A stretch of DNA of 64,000 bases, from NCBI RefSeq assembly GCF_004217225.1, contig NZ_SHKM01000002.1, positions 377,307 to 441,306 of the forward strand, given 5' to 3'. Shown piece after piece: positions 58,629 to 64,000 of this stretch. A model generated the notes under the pieces. The model was not told the origin of the DNA, did no database searches, and saw nothing but the letters and a program-made list of their open reading frames with translations. The position numbers and the translations under genes are program-made. The stretch's first letter is position 1; the number at the start of each line of letters is the position of its first letter. The stretch comes from Azospira oryzae (GTDB taxonomy: Bacteria > Pseudomonadota > Gammaproteobacteria > Burkholderiales > Rhodocyclaceae).

Positions 58629-59725
58629 TTCTTCACCAGCATGCGATGGGTGTGGATGCTCATCAGGATACCGAGGCCGAGGAACAGGGTCACCAGGGCC
58701 GTGCCGCCGTAGCTGACGAAGGGCAGGGGCACCCCCACCACCGGCAGGATGCCGCTCACCATGCCCATGTTGACGAAGGCGTAGGTGAAGAAGTTGAGGG
58801 AGATGGCGCCGGCCAGGAGACGCGACGACAGGGTCGGGGCGTTGGCGGCGATCATCATGCAACGGCCGATGAGCAGCAGGTAGAGGAGCAGCAGTACCAG
58901 GTTGCCGATCAGGCCCCATTCCTCGGAGAAGACCGCGAAAATGAAGTCGGTGTGCTTTTCCGGGATGAACTCCAGGTGGGTCTGGGTACCGTTGAGCCAG
59001 CCCTTGCCGATGATGCCGCCGGAGCCGATGGCGATGGTGGACTGGATGATGTGGTAGCCCGTCCCCAAAGGATCGGAGGTGGGGTCGATGAGGGTCAGGA
59101 TGCGCTTGCGCTGGTAGTCGTGCAGCATGGTCCAGGCGAAGGGCGCGGCGGCGGCGCCGGCGGCGATGAGGCCGACGATGACCTTCCACGACAGGCCGGC
59201 GAAGAAGATGACGTAGAAGCCGGCGGCCAGCACCAGGATGGCGGTGCCCAGGTCCGGCTGCTTGATGATGAAGGCCACCGGCACCAGCAGCAGCATGGAG
59301 GCCGTGGCGTAGTGGCGCCAGCGCAGGGCCGCCTCGTGCTTGTGGAAGTACCAGGCCAGCATCAGGGGCATGGCGATCTTCATGATCTCGGAGGGCTGGA
59401 TGCGGGTGACGCCGACATGCAGCCAGCGCCGGGCCCCGTTCACCTTGATGCCGAACAGCCACACCGCCAGCAGCAGGATCACCCCCAGCACGTAGAGGGG
59501 CACGGCGAAGCGCAGCAGCTTCTGGGGCGGCACCTGGGCCACCATCCACATCACGGAAAAGGCGATCAGCAGGTTCACCGCCTGGGGCCCCATGCGGCTC
59601 AGGCCGATGTAGGTGGCGGAATAGACGGTGGCGGTGCCGATGCCCAGGATCACCAGGGCAATGGTCAGCAGGGGGCCGTCCAGGTGCTCGATGGCCTTGC
59701 ACCAGTAGCGCCTAATGGCCTCCAT
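58625..59725 (-). CDS. rodA: Peptidoglycan glycosyltransferase RodA
   Basis: A 366-aa SEDS polymerase with ten transmembrane helices. Family motifs include SEIMKIAMPLMLAWYFHK, QPDLGTAILVLAAG and the C-terminal SEEWGLIGNLVLLLLYL and PLPFVSYGGTAL. It elongates the lateral wall with PBP2. It overlaps mrdA by 14 bases, so translation is probably coupled. Confidence 0.95.
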   Translation of the reverse strand: MEAIRRYWCKAIEHLDGPLLTIALVILGIGTATVYSATYIGLSRMGPQAVNLLIAFSVMWMVAQVPPQKLLRFAVPLYVLGVILLLAVWLFGIKVNGARRWLHVGVTRIQPSEIMKIAMPLMLAWYFHKHEAALRWRHYATASMLLLVPVAFIIKQPDLGTAILVLAAGFYVIFFAGLSWKVIVGLIAAGAAAAPFAWTMLHDYQRKRILTLIDPTSDPLGTGYHIIQSTIAIGSGGIIGKGWLNGTQTHLEFIPEKHTDFIFAVFSEEWGLIGNLVLLLLYLLLIGRCMMIAANAPTLSSRLLAGAISLNFFTYAFVNMGMVSGILPVVGVPLPFVSYGGTALVTLFLGLGILMSIHTHRMLVKK

Positions 59726-61613
59726 CGTCGCCCTCCTCGTCCTCGTTGGCCGGGCCCTTGGGCACCTTGCCGAGGATGTAGTAGTCCAGCACCATGCGCG
59801 CGATGGGGGCGGCAGCGGCGGCGCCGAAACCGCCGTTCTCCACGATCACCGCCAGGGCGATCTTGGGCTGCTCCGCCGGGGCGTAGGCGATGAACAGGGA
59901 GTGGTCGCGCAGGTGGTGCTTGGTGGCGCCCTCCACGTACTTCTCGCCCTTCAGGCTGAACACCTGGGCGGTACCGGTCTTGCCGGCGGATTCGTAGCCG
60001 GCGCCGGCGAAGGCCCGGGCCCCGGTACCGGCCTTGTTCACGCCGACCATGGCGTTCTTGATCACCGCCAGGTGTTCCGGCTTGAGCTTGAGGTCGCGGA
60101 TGGGCTGGGGCTCCACCATGGTCTTCTCGCCGCTGCGGCTGTTGGTGATGTACTTCACCAGATGGGGCCGGTACATGACCCCGTCGTTGGCGATGGTGGC
60201 CACCGCCTGGGCCAGCTGGATCGGCGTGTAGGCGTTGTAGCCCTGGCCGATGCCGATGGAGATGGTTTCCCCGGCATACCATTTCTGGTGCTCCGGCTTC
60301 TTGAAGCGGCGCTTCTTCCAGGCCTGGGAGGGCAGCACGCCCTCGCTCTCACCCTGGATGTCCACCCCGGTGCGCTGGCCCAGGCCCAGCTGGCCCATGA
60401 AGGCGGCGATGTTGTCGATGCCCATGTCGTTGGCCAGGATGTAGTAGTAGGTGTCGCAGGATTCGACGATGGACTTGTACATGTCCACCATGCCGTGGCC
60501 GCCCTTCTTGTCGTCCCGGAACTGGTGGCCGCCGAAGTTGAAATAGCCCGGATCGGCGATGGCCTGGGAGGGGGTGCGCTTGCCCTGGACCAGGGCCGCC
60601 AGGGCCATGAAGGGCTTGAAGGTGGAACCGGGCGGATAGGCCGAGTAGATGGCCCGGTTGAGCAGGGGCTTGTCCGGGTCGGTGTTGAGGCCGTCCCAGT
60701 CGTCGCCGCGGATGCCGTCCACGAACAGGTTGGGGTCGTAGGTGGGCTTGGAGACCAGGGCCAGGATGCCGCCGGTGGACGGTTCGATGGCCACCAGGGC
60801 ACCGCGGCGGCTGCCGAAGGCCTGCTCGGTGATCTCCTGCAGCTTGGAGTCCAGGGTCAGGGACAGGTTGTTGCCGGACACCGGCGCCGTGCGCGACAGC
60901 ACCCGCACCGCCCGGCCACCCGCATCCACTTCCACTTCCTCGTAGCCCGTCTCGCCGTGCAGCTGGAACTCGTAGTTCTGCTCCAGGCCGGCCTTGCCGA
61001 TGTGCTCGGTGCCCTTGTAGTTGGGCGTCTGCTCGGCGTTGTCGATGGTCTCCAGATCCTTGTCGTTGATCCGGCCCATGTAGCCCAGGGCATGGGAAGC
61101 CACGTCCCCCAGAGGATACTGGCGGAACAGCCGGGCCTTCACCTCGACGCCGGGGAAACGGTAGCGGTTGGCGGCGAAGCGGGCCACCTCGTCGTCGGAA
61201 AGGCGGGTGCGGATGGGGATGGACTCGAAGTTTTTCGACTCCTCCATCAGTTTCTTGAAGCGCTTCCTGTCCTTGGGCGTGATGGGGATCAGGGTGCCGA
61301 TCTGCTCGATCACCGTCTCCAGGTCTTCCTGCAGGCGGGAGGGGGTGATTTCCAGGGTGAAGGCGGAATAGTTGCGGGCCATCACCACCCCGTTGCGGTC
61401 CACGATCAGACCCCGGTTGGGGATGATGGGTACCAGGGAAATACGGTTCTCTTCGGCCCGGGTGGAGTAGTAGTCATGCTTCACCACCTGCAGCCAGAAG
61501 AAACGGGCAAAGAGGATGACGAAGCACAGCAGCACCATGCCGGCGGCGAAGCCGAGGCGGAAGCGGAACTGCTCCTGTTCCCGGTCCGAACTGCTGAGGT
61601 CGGTATAGCGCAT
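59712..61613 (-). CDS. mrdA: Penicillin-binding protein 2
   Basis: A 633-aa class B transpeptidase of the elongasome. One N-terminal transmembrane helix (about 22-44) is followed by a pedestal domain. The transpeptidase domain has STFKPF (catalytic Ser, about 330), the SCD motif in VESCDTYYYILAN and KTGTAQV. It lies between mreD and rodA. Confidence 0.95.
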   Translation of the reverse strand: MRYTDLSSSDREQEQFRFRLGFAAGMVLLCFVILFARFFWLQVVKHDYYSTRAEENRISLVPIIPNRGLIVDRNGVVMARNYSAFTLEITPSRLQEDLETVIEQIGTLIPITPKDRKRFKKLMEESKNFESIPIRTRLSDDEVARFAANRYRFPGVEVKARLFRQYPLGDVASHALGYMGRINDKDLETIDNAEQTPNYKGTEHIGKAGLEQNYEFQLHGETGYEEVEVDAGGRAVRVLSRTAPVSGNNLSLTLDSKLQEITEQAFGSRRGALVAIEPSTGGILALVSKPTYDPNLFVDGIRGDDWDGLNTDPDKPLLNRAIYSAYPPGSTFKPFMALAALVQGKRTPSQAIADPGYFNFGGHQFRDDKKGGHGMVDMYKSIVESCDTYYYILANDMGIDNIAAFMGQLGLGQRTGVDIQGESEGVLPSQAWKKRRFKKPEHQKWYAGETISIGIGQGYNAYTPIQLAQAVATIANDGVMYRPHLVKYITNSRSGEKTMVEPQPIRDLKLKPEHLAVIKNAMVGVNKAGTGARAFAGAGYESAGKTGTAQVFSLKGEKYVEGATKHHLRDHSLFIAYAPAEQPKIALAVIVENGGFGAAAAAPIARMVLDYYILGKVPKGPANEDEEGDDGGH

Positions 61614-61623
61614 GGCCTGCTGC

Positions 61624-62145
61624 TTAGATGGGGCGGTTCTCGTCCCGCTCCACGGGCTGGTACTGGGGCAGGAGCAGGACGTAGGTGGCGGGAACCCAGA
61701 GCAGGGCCGCCACCAGGGGGCCGATCAGGTAGCCGAAGCCGGGGAAGGCAGCGCCGGTGGCCATGCGGGCGGCAAGCTGCAGGACCTGCACCATGAACAA
61801 CAGGGGAAAGACCTGCAGCGCCTGCTGCAGCAGGGGAAACCACAGGATGCGGCGGGACAGGCTGGAGGCGATGTAGCTCATCAGCACGTAGGCCAGGGCG
61901 TGCTGGCCCATGAGGCTGCCGTCGGCCACGTCCATGGCCAGGCCCAGGATGAAGGACCAGCCCATGCTCACCTTGCGGAATTCGCGCACGCTCCAGAAGC
62001 ACAGCACCAGGGCCACCCAGTCGGGCACCCCGGGCCAGTGGGCGGTGGGCATCAGATTGAGCAGCAGGGCCAGCACCAGGGTCAGGGTGATGAACCAGGG
62101 ACGGACCGGCAGCAGGATGCGGGAGGAGGTAAAGGTCGGCTGCAT
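61624..62145 (-). CDS. mreD: Rod shape-determining protein MreD
   Basis: A 173-aa integral membrane protein with five or six predicted helices, opening with LPVRPWFITLTLVLALLLNL. The family segment FILGLAMDVADGSLMGQHALAY is clear. It bridges MreC to the elongation complex. It lies 3 bases after mreC and 10 bases before mrdA. Confidence 0.92.
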   Translation of the reverse strand: MQPTFTSSRILLPVRPWFITLTLVLALLLNLMPTAHWPGVPDWVALVLCFWSVREFRKVSMGWSFILGLAMDVADGSLMGQHALAYVLMSYIASSLSRRILWFPLLQQALQVFPLLFMVQVLQLAARMATGAAFPGFGYLIGPLVAALLWVPATYVLLLPQYQPVERDENRPI

Positions 62146-62148
62146 GGC

Positions 62149-63087
62149 TTAGTTCCCGACGCTGCGCTTGATGCGGCGCACCTTGGAGGAGGCAGGCTTG
62201 TCACCTTCGGCCGGGGTGGCGGAGGCCTCGGCCGGCCGGGGCGGCAGGGCCTCCCGCGGGTTGAGGATCATCACTTCGCCGAAATGCTCGACCCCGGCCA
62301 CCGGGACGCAGATGATGCGGGCGAAGGAGTAGGTAGTGTCCCGCTCCATGTGCACCACCTTGGCTACCGGGAAGCCGGCGGGGAAGATGCCGTCCAGGCC
62401 CGAGGTCACCAGCACGTCGCCGTTCTGCACGTCGGCGTTGGCCGGCATGTAGCGTAGCTCCAGCTGGCCGTTGCCGAGGCCGAAGACGACGGAGCGCAGG
62501 CCGCTGCGCACCACCTGCACGGGCACGGCCTGGTCCTTGTCGGTGATCAGGGTGATTTCGGAAAGCAGGGGATAGACCCGGGTCACCTGGCCGATGACGC
62601 CCAGGTGGTCCACCACCGGCTGGCCGGCCAGCACGTTGTCCTGCATGCCCTTGTCCACGATGACGCGGCGGGAGAAGGGGTCCCGGGCGGCATAGAGGAT
62701 CTGGGCCAGCTGGCCGCCGGTGGGCAGGCGCTCCTTGACCCCCAGCAGCTCGCGCAGGTGGCGGTTCTCCGCCTCCAGGTGCTGGTGCCGCTGCAGGATG
62801 GTGGCCGCCTCCAGCTGGGTATGCTTGAGCTGGTCGTTTTCCTTCTGCAGGGAGATCAGGCTGGCGAAGTACTCGTCCACCTGGGAGAAGCCCTTGGAGG
62901 GCGCATGGGCCAGCATCTGCAGGGGAGTGGTGAACACCGCCACGCCCTGGCGCACCCATTCCAGGTAATGGAACTTGTGGTCCAGCACCATCAGGGAGAT
63001 GGAGAGGCCCAGATAGAGGGAGAGCAGGGCCAGGGGAGCCGGGCCGCGCTTGAAGAATGGCGGTGGAGAGTGGTCGATGCCGGCCAC
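62149..63087 (-). CDS. mreC: Rod shape-determining protein MreC
   Basis: A 312-aa single-pass membrane protein. An N-terminal helix (about 18-36) is followed by a periplasmic coiled coil (about 70-115, LQKENDQLKHTQLEAATILQ) and two beta-barrels including VDKGMQDNVLAGQPVVDHLG and LVTSGLDGIFPAGFPVAKV. The C-terminal tail is Pro/Ala/Lys-rich. It scaffolds MreB, PBP2 and RodA. A strong terminator separates it from mreB. Confidence 0.94.
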   Translation of the reverse strand: MAGIDHSPPPFFKRGPAPLALLSLYLGLSISLMVLDHKFHYLEWVRQGVAVFTTPLQMLAHAPSKGFSQVDEYFASLISLQKENDQLKHTQLEAATILQRHQHLEAENRHLRELLGVKERLPTGGQLAQILYAARDPFSRRVIVDKGMQDNVLAGQPVVDHLGVIGQVTRVYPLLSEITLITDKDQAVPVQVVRSGLRSVVFGLGNGQLELRYMPANADVQNGDVLVTSGLDGIFPAGFPVAKVVHMERDTTYSFARIICVPVAGVEHFGEVMILNPREALPPRPAEASATPAEGDKPASSKVRRIKRSVGN

Positions 63088-63133
63088 GTCAGACTTTCCG
63101 GGGGGTTACATGACCGCGCCGCGAAGGCTGCGG

Positions 63134-63163
63134 AAAAAACCAAGCCCCGGCACTGGCCGGGGC
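63134..63163 (-). terminator. Rho-independent terminator after mreB
   Basis: On the minus strand, GCCCCGGC/GCCGGGGC (63163-63156 with 63151-63144) is followed by TTGGTTTTTT. mreC must then have its own promoter in the short gap, or depend on readthrough. Confidence 0.85.
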
Positions 63164-63243
63164 GGTGGTGGGAAGGGAGGAGAGCGGGGTGTCGGGGATC
63201 GGCTGGCGTTCCCGTTCCATGCTCATCCTCACCCGGTGCGGCC

Positions 63244-64000
<757 letters not shown>

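Overview
The window is high-GC DNA from a Gram-negative, motile, nitrogen-fixing betaproteobacterium. Gene content (a nif regulatory/accessory cluster with an oxygen-sensitive-type NifA and no nifL, CheZ, CcoG, several c-type cytochromes, many c-di-GMP proteins, mre/mrd and lip operons) fits the Rhodocyclaceae, with Azospira/Dechlorosoma-like bacteria my best guess. That placement is inferred from gene content only.

Layout. 1-3.0 kb: 3' end of draG, cheZ, an NAD-dependent epimerase, and a MaoC/DUF3820 pair. 3.0-10.6 kb: a nif block. On the minus strand lie nifB, an FdxN-type ferredoxin, an IscA-like protein, a single-frame NifZ-NifT protein, a SIR2-like protein and an unknown protein. Divergent from nifB run an unknown gene and a NifO/ArsC-like gene. 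nifA lies just beyond. A NifA-type upstream site (TGT-N10-ACA) sits between two divergent sigma54 promoters. 10.6-18.9 kb: a diguanylate cyclase with c-type haem motifs in its periplasmic domain, an HD-GYP protein, tRNA-Arg(CCG), a cytochrome c5-like protein, Rep helicase, a DUF4197 protein and a TlpA-like thioredoxin. 19-23.4 kb: a FisR-like sulfane-sulfur-type sigma54 activator divergent from a persulfide-dioxygenase-like metallo-beta-lactamase gene and ccoG, then another cytochrome c. 23.4-29.9 kb: fumC, a small thioredoxin with its permease, and a PepSY protein with a TonB-dependent receptor. 29.9-36.1 kb: a translationally coupled trio of HD-GYP response regulator, exported histidine phosphatase and hybrid histidine kinase.

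36.2-44.56 kb is an accessory region of lower GC. It holds a two-partner secretion operon: FhaC/ShlB-type transporter, periplasmic parvulin, 1606-aa FhaB-type exoprotein and a small membrane protein overlapping the exoprotein stop. The last third of the exoprotein is markedly AT-rich. It is preceded by a 12-G coding tract in which loss or gain of one G leads to a stop within about 35 codons. This is the most interesting feature of the window: a possibly phase-variable exoprotein with an exchangeable C-terminal module and a candidate cognate immunity protein.

44.56-64 kb is housekeeping again: lipA-lipB-ybeD-dat-dacC (minus), a CzcCBA-type metal efflux operon ending in a divergent PII-like gene (plus), a GAF/PAS/GGDEF/EAL protein, and the cell-shape block rlpA-rodA-mrdA-mreD-mreC with mreB truncated at the right edge. 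No IS element, CRISPR array, integrase or rRNA was seen. Two copies of a dispersed intergenic inverted repeat are present (5.27 and 18.9 kb).
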